NCBI GenBank assembly: GCA_973895155.1
Contig: OZ316892.1
Coordinates: forward strand, 20,522,001 to 20,586,000
Source of the DNA: Marsupella aquatica
Taxonomy: Eukaryota; Marchantiophyta
Direction of reading: 5' to 3'
Length of the DNA: 64,000 nucleotides
The notes beneath the pieces were generated by a model. The model did no database searches. It worked only from the letters and a program-made list of their open reading frames with translations, and was not told the DNA's origin. Of this stretch, positions 45,927 through 56,959 are shown one piece after another. Every line of letters begins with the position of its first letter. The first letter of the stretch is position 1. The position numbers were made by a program, and so were the translations under genes.

Positions 45927-48900
45927 ATGGCGTCTTCAAGTGATGAGTCAATTTACAGTTCAGATGCATCTTCGCCAGATGTTGTACGAAAATTTATTCC
46001 ATCTCGTTTGATGAATGAATTACCAGCCTCACAGAGAGTAGTGCCAGAGATTTCATTTTCCTCCGAATCTGAGAAATCAGAGTCCGATTCAGAGTCTTGT
46101 AGGAGTGTTGTGGGTGCTCCGATTTCATACTATGTCTCTCCAAGTAAACCTCTTAAACGACGTCTACTTGTAAAAAAGCCTAATGTAGTTCCTACGACAG
46201 AGATAGTACCTGGTTCTCCGCGAACCCCGACAGATCTTCGAAGACGAAGGCCCCGGTTTTTAATGCCAAGAACAACGTTACCATGTAGGCCCGCCCGAAG
46301 ATCTCCATTGGTTTTTCCAATGTCTCATTCTCCGGGAGTGAAGATAGCTGTGTCCAATGTTCAATCACAGTTTGAGCGAATGAGGAGTCCGAATGTGCCG
46401 GAATTGCAGGGAGGGGAAGCCTCGGAGCCAAATTTGGGGGGTCGAATACCAAGTGGGATCCGTGGATCCCACTTGGTATTCCCTACTCGAATGTTGAGAA
46501 ATGGTGAACGCGAATTGCCTATTTCGTCTCCTTCAGTACCAAATTCCATGGGTCAAATACAAAGTGGGATCCATGGATCCCACTTAGTATTCCCTCGTGG
46601 TATTTTGCAGAATCCTGTGCCCGAGTCACCGGTCTTGCGGACTTCCAACCCGAGTTCCGATGGTGGAATGCGAAATGGGATACGTGGATCCCAGTTCGTA
46701 TTGCGCAACGGAAAATTGCCAAGTCATGATGCAGAACAGCAAGTGGGAAAGTTTTCACTTCAAAGTCCCGAAGGACGAATACGAGTTGGGATCCATGGAT
46801 CCCAATCGGTATTCCCATCGGTTATTTCACCGAATGGTCAAACTAACAACATGGGGCTCCGAAGCCCTTTGGCGAGGATGCAGTGTGAGGTTTTTGGATC
46901 TTCCATTGGACGGCAAGTGCAGAACGAAAGAGGGAAGAGATCTAGTGTCCAGAAAATTCCTCGGAGATTGTTGCGAAGTGAGCTGCCAGAGAGAGGGCCC
47001 GAAAATTCAAGGGTACATGCTAAATTGAAACTTGTCCAAAGATTATTCAATGGTCAAGATGAGCCCTCAAGTCGAGAAGAATCACCTAGGCTGGGATTAC
47101 AGTCTCAAAGACAAGTGGGCGGTACTGCGACTGATGATGTGAATATCATTGGAAGATTTCAAACTAGAAATCTCCGAACACCTATTACATTTTCAGAAGA
47201 CTCTAAAGAGAGATCAGAGGCGGCTGCAAATGACAGAGAGACTGCTATAATCTCAAATGTTGTTGAAGAGATCCTAGGATGTGAGATTGTTAATGAAACA
47301 GTTACAGAAAATGTGATGAGTGTAAACAACTCAACAGAAGATCTTTTTGTTTTGAATTCTAATTCACTAGAAAATAGTGGGGGGGGGTAAGTTCTCCCGA
47401 CACTATTCAGGATAGAGTAGAGGTGACAAGACCCAGCAAAAAAATCAGAGATCAGATGATTAGAAAAGATAGACTTACCATTGCAAATCTAAAAAAACGC
47501 AAAATTAAAGATATTTTTAAGTATCCTTGTTGTGACAAGTTTTGCTTGAGGTCTCTGGGTCTAGAGGAATGCTCAAAACAACGCAAGTATTATTTTGGTC
47601 TTAAACACTTGCAGAAAAAATATTTTGCTACGAGGATGTATCATGAACAGTAGTAGTACTTCTCGTGGATATAGTGTAAATGGACAACCTATATGTAGAG
47701 GAGGATTCAAGAAACTATATTCTTTAGGTAATAATAGATTGGCAACAATCCATGCAAACATGTTTACAAGGATTGAACGAGATACCTTTTGTAAGGAAGA
47801 CTCACCTTCATTTCTAAACCTGGTGGAATGGTTGAAAGATTTTTTCCAAAAAAATATGGATAGTCTTCCCCATAAAGAGATTCATCACTTGCCAGACAAT
47901 TGGACAAAGCAAGAGATACATGGAATCTTTGAAGCTGAAACAATGTTGTGAGAAGAACAAGTTACATATTCTTATTTTTTGAGTGTTTGGAAAAAAAAGT
48001 TTCCAAATGTACGAATACCTAAAAGGAGTCGATTTTCTACTTGTGGTCCTTGTACTGAATTCAAGGCTTTTCGGGACAAAGCAACAACTGAAGAGGATAA
48101 AAGTAAGCACCACTAACTATAACCTTCAGCTTTAATTTGATGACATGTACTTCAATATTTGTCAAAGTTTATCCTTAGTTATTAATTTTTGATTCATTGT
48201 TATTGTATCATTTCAAGAAAGTACATCAATGCCCTTATGGAGCATCGAAAAGTACAATCATTGGAAAGGATGAAGTTAGCCAAGCATCGTAAAAAATGCT
48301 ATGATGAACCCAACAAGTATTTGGGTATTTGTATAGATGGTATGGATCAAAAGAAAACAGAGCTACCACATTTTCTTCGTTGTCCGAAGAATATGGATGA
48401 AAAATATTTCATTCCAATACATGTTGTAGGTTGTCTCATCTTCAACAGGAACCTTGCAGCAAAAGTATTTTTGACATATCCCAATATCCATAATGATGCA
48501 AACTTGACCATACATGTTATTCAAAATGTATTGAATACATGGGATGGGACATTACCAAGAGTGTTATATCTTCAATTAGATAATACCACTAGGGAAAACA
48601 AGAATAAATTCTTGATGGCTTATCTTCACATGTTAGTAGATTTGAAGATTTTTGACAAGATTAAAGTGGGTTTCTTGTTGGTCGGTCATACACATGACCA
48701 GATAGATCAGATGTTTAGTAAATTTTCATCTAGGTTAAACAAGCACAAAGCATTTCGCTTGGAGACTCTTGAGGATATTATTCGACGAGCATATTCACCT
48801 GAAGCTTTGATCATATTTGTGCATGAAGTAGCCGATTTTCGAAAATTTGTTAATGAAACCGACCAGCCAAATGAGAAGGGAGTCTCAGGTAGAGTCTTGA

Positions 48901-49811
48901 GAGATCTCAATCTCATAACTTTTCAAAGGCAATTCAGATTCAAACGAGTCATGGAGGATGGAAACGAAGAGACAACATTTCACGGGAAACATCTTTCCAC
49001 GACCCAGGATTGGGGAGATGCAGTGACATTTGTCAATTACATTCCAACTTCAAGAATGTGGGTTGCTGCACAAATGTCACTGAAGTCAGCAAAAGGTGTT
49101 GAGAGGGATGACATCCATGATTCTTCCAATATAGATGGTGCGTTAACTACTCTGGTAAAATATGAAAAAGCTATTCAGGAAGGTTTCAATTACTTTGACA
49201 ATGAAGACAAACTTTGGTGGATGAGCTTTTTTTAGAAACAAAAAGATATTATCAAAAACCACCTAGAGGAAGGTGAGTGGTTATTTGAGTGGGTTTGGCT
49301 GCAACAAAATCAAGGTGCAACACTTCGAAGGGTGAGAAATGATCTTGTTGAAGGTGTTGATCCAACTTTGGTTGACAAAGTTGCTGGACCACAGAGAATT
49401 ATGTACTCCGGACCTCGACGAAAGCAAGCTGAATTTGGAGATTTCAGAGATATGGAAGTTAACAATAAGTGGTCCATGATATGTGTAGCGGCACACAAGG
49501 ATCCAGAAGGCAAGTTGTTTTGGATGGCAAAGGTGTCGAAGATTTTGACAAGAACTGCAGACATTCCTGAGAGAATCAAAATCACATGGTACACAACTGA
49601 GACAAGTGCTGAGTCTGCTATTGATGGGAAATATTTTCCAGAGAAAGATAATATATCTAATCGACTTCTCCAAGATGAACTAGTTTTATCATCAACAGCG
49701 GTGTATGCATACAACTTTGCACTTTTAAGTACTAATCAAATAGCAGCAAAAACTAAAAAGATTATAGAGTCTGCTATATTAGAGCAAGGTTCTTCACCTT
49801 CAGAGGATTGA
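45927..49811 (+). pseudogene. DUF7869-like transposase candidate of element B
   Basis: ATG at 45927 (MASSSDES). Residues 1-480 are disordered, Ser/Arg/Pro-rich, and include four 37-aa repeats (46444-46814) each coding SGIHGSHLVFP-like peptide over a DNA palindrome. A run of nine G at about 47381-47389 shifts the frame. The frame then continues with VTRPSKKIRDQM and a CCDKFC cysteine pair, shifts again near 47645, and reads GYSVNGQPICRGGFKKLYSLG. A TGA is at about 47949 and an intron (GTAAGC...TTCAAG) at about 48106-48222. The core has GICIDGMDQKKTELPHF, LYLQLDNTTRENKNKF and FLLVGHTHDQIDQMFSKFS, the signature of the DUF7869 family, whose Asp-rich motifs suggest an RNase-H-fold (DDE) enzyme. 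A TAG at 49233 precedes a C-terminal domain with chromo/Tudor-like spacing (MICVAAHKDPEGKLFWMAKV). It is the only transposase-like gene B owns. This copy is inactive unless the stops are recoded. Confidence 0.7.
46444..46814. repeat. Four palindromes in coding sequence, exact 111-bp period
   Basis: Units at 46444-46481, 46555-46592, 46666-46703 and 46777-46814. The first has perfect 18-bp arms (GAATACCAAGTGGGATCC and its complement) with GT between. The others have a few arm mismatches. The starts are spaced exactly 111 bp (37 codons), keeping the reading frame. Sequence between the palindromes is diverged while the palindromes remain alike. Confidence 0.95.
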
Positions 49812-49822
49812 GATTGATGTCC

Positions 49823-50770
49823 TTAAACAGGTACTACATGCATCAATTTTAGAATTTGATCTCGAATGAATTTTCTAAGGTTACATGCTCTTTTAGAGTT
49901 GTACCATTTTTCGGTAAATAAAGACTGTGCATCAAGGCATTGTGTAATATGCCATTGAATTCTGATTTCGTCCATATTTTGAAGAACAAATAGACCACAA
50001 TCTGAATTGTTTGGTTGTTGAGGTACCTGAGAAAGAATCTTAAAGTTAGTCCAAAGTGTTTAATAATTGAACTAAATAAAAGTTGAAATAACTTTTCAAA
50101 TCCTTACCATTGGATTGTGAATCTCCACAACTCCCATTGGAACTTTTCCAAAAAATAATTCCCATTCCATTGTAAAATATCTGCAAATTATCATTCAAAG
50201 TTCTTAGTCCAAAGTGTTTATATTTATATACCACATAAATAATTTAAAATGGAAAACATATAATAGAATATATACATACCTGCTCAATATTGATCCAATT
50301 ACATGGGTTGAGTGTAGACCGGCAAGAGAGTCTAGATGATACATTTTGATCGAAGATTCAATCAGATCCAAACATATTACAACCAGACTCCAGTGCATGT
50401 TCATGTGAATTGGCATGAGAATGACCTCAATTTGGGAAAATGGTGGCTTGTAATAATTCCGCATCTTTTGAATTGAATCCATCAAGGTCTCAGCTGGTTC
50501 TGTTTCAATCCTTGAAACAAGCCAAGGGTAAAAAAAAGAGGATAATGTGTTTACTGAGGGAGCCAGATCTCAATGTTCCTCGGTTATTAATTGTGGATAA
50601 AATTCCATTATTTCATCACCCAAATATTGATCGGGTTCAAGTTGGCTCAATATTTTATTGTCCAAAAGAAACCCACTAGAAGGATTGTGTGAGAATCTAT
50701 GTAGAACATATTTCAATACAAAATCCTCCTTTGGTTCCTGCAAAGACATTACTTTGTGAAATAAGAACAT
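49823..50770 (-). pseudogene. Ulp1/C48-like SUMO protease of element B
   Basis: Minus-strand gene starting at ATG 50770. The first exon has LEPDQYLGDEIMEFYPQLI (Ulp1 N-terminal landmark), an in-frame TGA at about 50565, then SFFYPWL and LMPIHMNMHWSLVVI (catalytic His) and MYHLDSLAG (catalytic Asp). A donor CAG|GTATG is at 50280. The second exon, about 50178-50109, codes YFTMEWELFFGKVPMGVVEI. After a third splice (acceptor TTCTCAG near 50025) comes VPQQPNNSDCGLFVLQ with the oxyanion Gln and catalytic Cys, ending at TAA 49823-49825. Ulp1 proteases process or remove SUMO from nuclear proteins. The gene stops 11 bp from the convergent DUF7869-like gene and starts 80 bp after the methyltransferase gene. 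All catalytic residues are present; only the TGA spoils it. Confidence 0.85.
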
Positions 50771-50849
50771 AGTCCAATCATAATCTTCCTCAATATTTCA
50801 CAAGTTTGGATCAATCGATACAACATGAGAGAACTAATGAAACTAAAGT

Positions 50850-53800
50850 CTACACCTCAAGGAATGAGCCAAGATCAAGTGCCGGAGCTTCATGTTCAAC
50901 TTCATCCTCTTCATCCTCATCATTGTCGTTCTCCTCCGCCGTTGTAATGATGCAAGTTCCAGTGGTCAGGGTGCTCGTAGTACCACCAATAGGTGGTTGA
51001 ACCTCGAAGCTCATGGGTCCTGTACCCTCCTCTGTTGCTTCATCATTCAAGTCCCACGATTCATCCAGCGTGACAAGTTGGGTCCGGATACAATCCACCT
51101 GGCTTGAACTGAGCTCCACGGCTGTCACCAGACGTTTCTCTAACAAGGCAGCGCATGAGGTCAAACCACTCCCCGCACATAAATCAGCAACCCAATCCCC
51201 GGCTTCACTAAAATGTTGAATGAACCAATCTGCTAGAGCTATCGGCTTCTGGTAAGGGTTCACTATTTCCCCCAATGGTGTTACACATTTCTTTCTAACA
51301 CAAGAGACTTTTATGATGTTTACCCTTTTCTCATCATGTTCAAAATTGTACATGTCTCTGGTCCTAATACCACTCTCGTGATAATATCCGATTGACCAAT
51401 TTTCAAAAGCCCAAGCCAATCGATTCCCTGAAGGATGAGCATGTACATTTGGCTTCTCCCAAATTCCAGCCTCTACACCTGCATTACAAGTTTTTCCCAG
51501 GGCATTCATCACAGACCAAGTTTGCTGCAAAGAGTGAATCACAACAAACCTCCACATCTTTGAACTTGTCACCTTGGCAAAACACTTCACCATATCCACA
51601 ATATCACTCTCTGAAAATGGGACCTCATCATTTTCAGAGCCTGGCGCATTGAATCCATAGGGAATGTCTGCAATTGCAAGTGTGTAATTCCTTTTCTCTA
51701 CAAACTTATCCAGCGCCCTGACATCTCCACAATGCAATGTATATCTGATGAAATTTCCATCAGCGTTTTTCCATCGATGGTCACTCGACTCTGCTTCAAC
51801 CGTTTCAATCCCACGACGACGGTTGTAGTTCTCAATCGCTTCTTGAACATAATTCTTAAACCCCGGGGGAATAACACTCAAAGTCAGCTCCTCCGAAGGC
51901 TTCTCAACCGCATCGGCACCAACTGCATCTTTGTTCTTCTTCTTCGAAAAAGCTTTCAACTGCAAATGCAAAATTGTTAAAAGAATCCAGAGAAAAGACA
52001 ATGGGGAGAACCATTTGGGATTTCAAACAATCAAATCTGGACGACGAATGCGACATGGGATACCCCTTATCCCACTTCGCATTCGACCAAGCAAAAACCA
52101 CATTGAAACGTCACCAACGTCAAATAACCACAAGTAAATCCGAGATGGGATACCCCGTATCCCACTTCGCATTCGACCAAGCAAAAACCACATTGAAACG
52201 TCACCAACGTCAAATAACCACAAGTGAATCCGAGATGGGATACCCCGTATCCCACTTCGCATTTGACCAAGCAAAAACCACATTGAAACGTCACCAACGT
52301 CAAATAACCACAAGCGAATCCAAGATATATGGGATACGGCGTATCCCACTTCGCATTCCACCGGGCAAAAACCACACTGATACATCAACGTCAAATAACC
52401 ACAAGTGAATCCGAGATAAGATACCGCGTATCCAACTTCGCATTCGACCAAGCAAAAACCTCATTGAAACATCACGAACATCAAATAAACACAAGTGAAT
52501 CCGAGATGGGATACGCCGTATCCCACTTTGCATTCGACAGCGCAAAAACCTCATGGAAACATCATAAACGTCAAATAAATCCGAGAAAAGTCCAATCAAT
52601 GGAAGGGGAGAACATACCATATTGGACAACTTCCCACTCCATCTTTCGAGCTCGGCAGATTCTGTTTCTTTCGGAAACATTTGTTTGCAAGTCGCCCAGT
52701 CTGGCTGCCCTGATAACTGAACAAAAAGCTTGCTGATTTTCACTAGTTTCTTGTAACTCTCGGCTTCTTTTGCCATCTGCTCCAAAGAGATCATCCGGTC
52801 CTTCACTCGTAGAAGAAGGGACTCCAAAAATCGGTCGTGTTCAATTCCCTGAATTGCTCTCCAAGGTGTCAGGGTAAGGCCCCCTGCAAGCTTATTCAAA
52901 GCTTTTGGAATCGACTGCGCTTTTCCTTTTTTCTTGAGTTTCTTGATCGGTGACTTCTGCTTATTCTGCCCTTTGATCTCCAACTTGTTCCACATCTCAA
53001 AGATCTGGTCTTGGAGTTCCCAGACCTTACCCGACCTAAATGCAATTTGGAAGAGAGGTTCATGCTTCTTTAGGCTTGTGGCATCCCCCGGAAAAAACCC
53101 GTCGAGGCAAACCTCCATCGCACACGCTTCTCTAGTCTCCTTGGTTTTTGCCATACCTCTGGCAAGGAAAATCTTATGCATTGTTCGGATTTGATCAATG
53201 TTGTTCATTTTTTTCCTGTACTCCTGATCAATATTATGTTGGATGCTAAGTTTCTGAATGTCCTCCCTTGTGAGACCAGCATACACCCAAGCTTGCAGTT
53301 CATTGAAGATCTCTCTCCCATAAGCCTGATACAATTCTCTCTTAGCCCGAGCACCGTGATTACCTCCAATCACTCGATATCTCCAGCTCGTTGCCTTTTC
53401 TGGATCCCAGTCTGTCACTGTCGGGCAGTCTTCGGGGATCACAAACAAGACAAATGGCGTGGTGAAATTTGTTGGATTCATTTTCATCAAAGTCTTGATG
53501 TTCTCCACATGCAAGCGATCTACTGTTCGAACCAACGTTGAGTTCTTGTCGTCAATATTGTCAACAAGAAGCAGGTTAGTTGTTTTCAGAATAACAGTTG
53601 TCTTCTGAACTCTCTTGGTCTCCATCAACCAAGACACTTCTTTACGAACCACAAGTGTCTCTTCCCGCTGCAAAGCTGTGGTGATATCTGTTGAATCGTT
53701 TTTCTTTTCTTTCACAGCACCCCTAGATGATAGAGAAGGCCCACCTGACGAAGTTGAAGGAATCTGAGACGGTGTCTGTGAAATTGGTGGGACCAAAGAT

Positions 53801-54575
53801 GAGACACACTTCCGGGTACAGATGGTGCGCGCTTCTGGATGTCACGTCGATCCAGTTTCTTCTTGCCAGCAGCTTCTCCTGACACCGCTGCTTTAGAACC
53901 TTCCCCGGAGAGTTGATCTGCAAGCTTCCTTTTTGCCGGTTCCTTAAAAGAACCTGTGGCAGATTTCTCCTTTGTCGTGGGCGTTCCAGACATCTCCCCT
54001 GACTTTGAAGCCGGATCGGTAGGCTTCGTCACTTTCAACTTCAGAGGACGCTCTTTGATGCCAAAGTCGGCTCCAACGACGGACCTATATGCTACCTTGG
54101 TAAAATCCTCAACAACCCTCCAAGACTTCAAGACAAATTTCAAACACCAATAAGAAAAGTCCTCAATCTCCGGCACTTCCAAAATTAGCTTGCAGATCGG
54201 GTCATCAGGAAATGTGTTCATCGAGACCCGATCGAGTTTCTCGTAGTTGAGGACAACTACAATGAAGTCATTATTCGGAAGAATGCAAAGGTACATCGGA
54301 ATCTTCTTCGGCTGTTTGGTTTTTGCGTCGGTGATATCTGCCTCCGTAGTGTCCACGACTAATCCATAATGGCAATGGTCTTTACCCTTAACTATAACCA
54401 GCCATACCGCTGGACCGTCATAGGCTCTGTGAATATCCATCGCCCGGGCATCCCTAAAGTACCACCTATTCCGAACGAGTTTCTCCTCAGTGTAAAGGTC
54501 CTTCTTCCAAATCTCATCGACGATAGATGTCCGTGAAGATTCGGTCAAACCAGGCGACTTTGATTTGTTCGACAT
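50850..54575 (-). CDS. ParB-like domain fused to beta-class DNA amino-methyltransferase
   Basis: Minus strand, ATG at 54575 (MSNKSKSPG). The first part (54575 to about 53808) is a globular unknown domain (WYFRDARAMDIHRAYDG, MYLCILPNNDFIVVVL) and a Lys/Ser linker. A one-base frame change near 53808 leads into 53796-52618, which holds a ParB/Srx-like block (WRYRVIGGNHGARAKRELYQ, AWVYAGLTREDIQKLSIQHN). A phase-0 GT-AG intron (52617-51960) is filled by six palindromes. The last exon (51959-50850) is the methyltransferase: ADIPYG (motif IV, DPPY-type) comes before DLCAGSG (motif I), the beta order of N6-adenine/N4-cytosine enzymes, followed by an acidic tail. ParB-methyltransferase fusions are common in phages. 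It would methylate an exocyclic amino group in DNA, S-adenosylmethionine as donor. The catalytic exon is intact. The frame change could be an error or a true lesion. Confidence 0.8.
52046..52535. repeat. Six-unit palindrome array in the methyltransferase intron
   Basis: Units begin about 52046, 52136, 52226, 52320, 52407 and 52496, spacing close to 90 bp. Plan: GAATGCGA, ATGGGATAC, centre, GTATCCCA, TTCGCATTC. Between them a conserved spacer (ACCAAGCAAAAACC, CGTCAAATAACCACAAG). The array takes up most of the 658-bp intron. Confidence 0.95.
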
Positions 54576-54665
54576 GTTCCTGTAAAAGATTGACACAGAA
54601 CCACGGCGTAAACATACAATAGTTGAACTGCCTTGAGTCATACAAAACACGAAAAATAGGGAGTT

Positions 54666-55281
54666 GAATGCGAAATGGGATACGCGGTATCCCACATCGC
54701 ATCCAACATCAACAATTGCCTCGAGTCTGATACAAAACAAAAAAAATAGGGAGTTGAATGCGAAATGGGATACGCTGTATCCCACATCGCATCCAACATC
54801 AACAATTGCCTCAAGTCTGACACAAAACACAAAAAATAGGGAGTTGAATGCGAAATAGGATATGCGGTATCCCACATCGCATCCAACATCAACAATTGCC
54901 TCGAGTCCGATACAAAACACTAAAAATAGGGAGTTGAATGCGAAATGGGATACGCGGTATCCCACATCGCATCCAACATCAACAATTGCCTCAAGTCTCA
55001 CACAAAACACGAAAAATAGGGAGTTGGATGCGAAATGGGATACGAGGTATCCCTGTTCGTATCCAACATCATCCACTCGGCTCTTTTTGCAATGATCCTG
55101 CGCAAAGGCGCTAAACCCTAAGCATCAGGAATAAAATACCATAGAGATGTAGTTGAATCCGAAATGGGATACGCGGTATCCCATTTTGTATTCAAAGTCA
55201 AACAGCCAGGAGGTTCCGATGGAATACTAAAAAGAGGGTGTTGGATGCGAGATGGGATACGCGGTATCCCATCTCGTATTC
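54666..55281. repeat. Palindrome array upstream of the methyltransferase start
   Basis: Five units spaced exactly 90 bp (cores at 54676, 54766, 54856, 54946, 55036) with near-identical spacers (ATCAACAATTGCCTCGAGTC), then two more units at 55155-55193 and 55243-55281. It ends about 90 bp before the ATG, behind a TTTTACAG splice acceptor at about 54580. It is therefore probably in a 5'-UTR intron or promoter. Confidence 0.95.
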
Positions 55282-55289
55282 AACATTGA

Positions 55290-55763
55290 AAAGTTCTGTT
55301 CTTCGAACAAAAGGGCAAAGAATAGGCGTATCCCGCTCAGGATTCAACAAGGAAGTGCGCCAAGGAGGGCAGCATTTCTTGAGGCTTTACCTGTTTTTTT
55401 GTTTCGATTCGAGCAAATACGAAAAGCTATGGAGATGTTGAGGGCCGAGAAAAACGCGGAGGCAAACAAAGTTGAGAAGGAAAAGAAATGAGCGTGCACT
55501 TTCTGACCAGGCACTGCTATTTATACTTTATCACCTTCGTATCCACAGGCAATAAGGTGTATCCAAAGGCGGAGGGTTGGAGTCCGGGTCTATTTATACT
55601 TTTTTCGCTTGATAGGACTTTGTTTCTGACTAGATTTAGATTAGGCATATCCCCAAGTCCTTGGATTAAACCAAATAGATTTTACGCTTAGCGAATGGGG
55701 TTGATGTAAGGGTAGAATCACAAAACTCTTTATTCATCCGGAATTGTGCCACAAAATAAAGCT
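55290..55763. other. Non-coding spacer between two minus-strand genes of element B
   Basis: Likely promoter or first untranslated exon of the methyltransferase gene. A plus-strand open frame to 55491 ends in a charged stretch (AEKNAEANKVEKEKK) but has no other support. Confidence 0.35.
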
Positions 55764-56366
55764 CTAAGCTTCCCCATACATTTCCAAGAGCCTTGCTTGC
55801 TCATCTTTCTCAAGATTGTGCCAGTCTTCTTGAAATCGATTTAGGTCAGACCTTGAAAATAAACCTAAGAAATTGATTGGAGGAAGATTCGGTGTTTCCA
55901 TCCTAACAAAAGCTTCAATATGAACATTTTGAAGGGGTTTTCCATCGGGAATGCTTGTCAGCATTTCATTTACTTCCTCAAACTGGCTTCTTGCTAGTCT
56001 AAGAATACCCCAGACTTGTGTACAAATTACGAGCTGGTTCCATTTCTTGGAGGTGCATCCAAGCCACACCATGGTTTTTAATCGCATCAATCTTTCATCA
56101 GCTTGGTTCTTGGAGGAATCAAATTCATCCTCTGTACAACAAACTTTCAAAATGGGCCAAATGAATGTTTCAACAATCTCATCAGGAAGTCCATCCAAAA
56201 GCAATCTGGATTCCCTTTGGCCACTTTTCTGCTGAATTTGTTTCTTCTCTTTGTCGAATGACATCGCTAACCTTGTAAAGATAGGGTTCTCAGTGACAGC
56301 CATTCCAAAATAAGAGTGGATACCTGGAGTAATAAATGAGATGGTGAGCACTTTTTCAGCAACCTA
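55764..56366 (-). CDS. F-box-like protein of element B, last exon
   Basis: Open from a splice acceptor TTTTGTAG at 56367 to TAG... end at 55764. It contains LLLDGLPDEIVETFIWPIL, a charged insert, then LMRLKTMVWLGCTSKKWNQLV and VWGILRLA. The LPDE....IL and L....C..W..L...VW pattern is that of an F-box helical motif, which docks proteins to SCF ubiquitin ligases through SKP1. The insert between the two halves is unusual. The region 56697-56479 upstream on the same strand could be an earlier exon (NPLRIEFCEKNEDG), but I cannot join it with certainty. It lies between two palindrome arrays, same strand as the methyltransferase. A captured host gene is possible. Confidence 0.5.
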
Positions 56367-56959
56367 CAAAACAGTGATGGAAAAACTGATTTTATTTCTT
56401 TGATCAAGAGAAAAATATAATCACAAAATTTTTGACCCAAGAACGTTCACCTAAACACTACACACTAATCAAGAAGATTCAACGCAATAAGTTAACCCAA
56501 GGATCTTTGTTCCAAATCCGACAACACAAATATGCTAATCGATGATATTTGTTTCGGGCATCACGACAATAATTACAAGAAGAATTAACAGAGTGCAGAC
56601 AACCACTCAAACATATTCTCGACTGAATTGGAACTCCGTCTTCATTTTTTTCACAAAACTCTATTCGGAGTGGATTCAAACTATCATGCGGATCCACGCC
56701 TCCCGTCCATAGCGCTCCTAATCCAGGACGGAGAACTTTGAGTGAAACTAATCACTTATACAATCGACGAGCACGTTTCTCACGGTTTTGATTCTGGACC
56801 GCCATTAGACTCACAAGAGAAAACGTCGTTTTTCCTGGAAAGAAAAAGCTTGAGTCACTGAAAGGCAGCAAGAGCTTCAGTGCGTGTTTAGTTGAACTTC
56901 GCCTGCGAAACAATCAGCAATCCATAAGGTTTTTCCCATGACAAGAAAACTCTAGTGAG

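Noticed and set aside
17929-49811. Reassigned stop codons explaining the in-frame TGA and TAG
   Set aside because: The host-like genes and the kinase and RING genes have no internal TGA/TAG, and some genes also have frameshifts; decay is simpler.
52023-52451. Repetitive proteins encoded across the palindrome array, both strands
   Set aside because: The array lies in a spliced intron of the methyltransferase gene, and the peptides merely follow the 90-bp repeat.
54638-55095. Repetitive proteins such as VGYRVSHFAF repeats
   Set aside because: Same cause: translation of the 90-bp palindrome array upstream of the true ATG at 54575.
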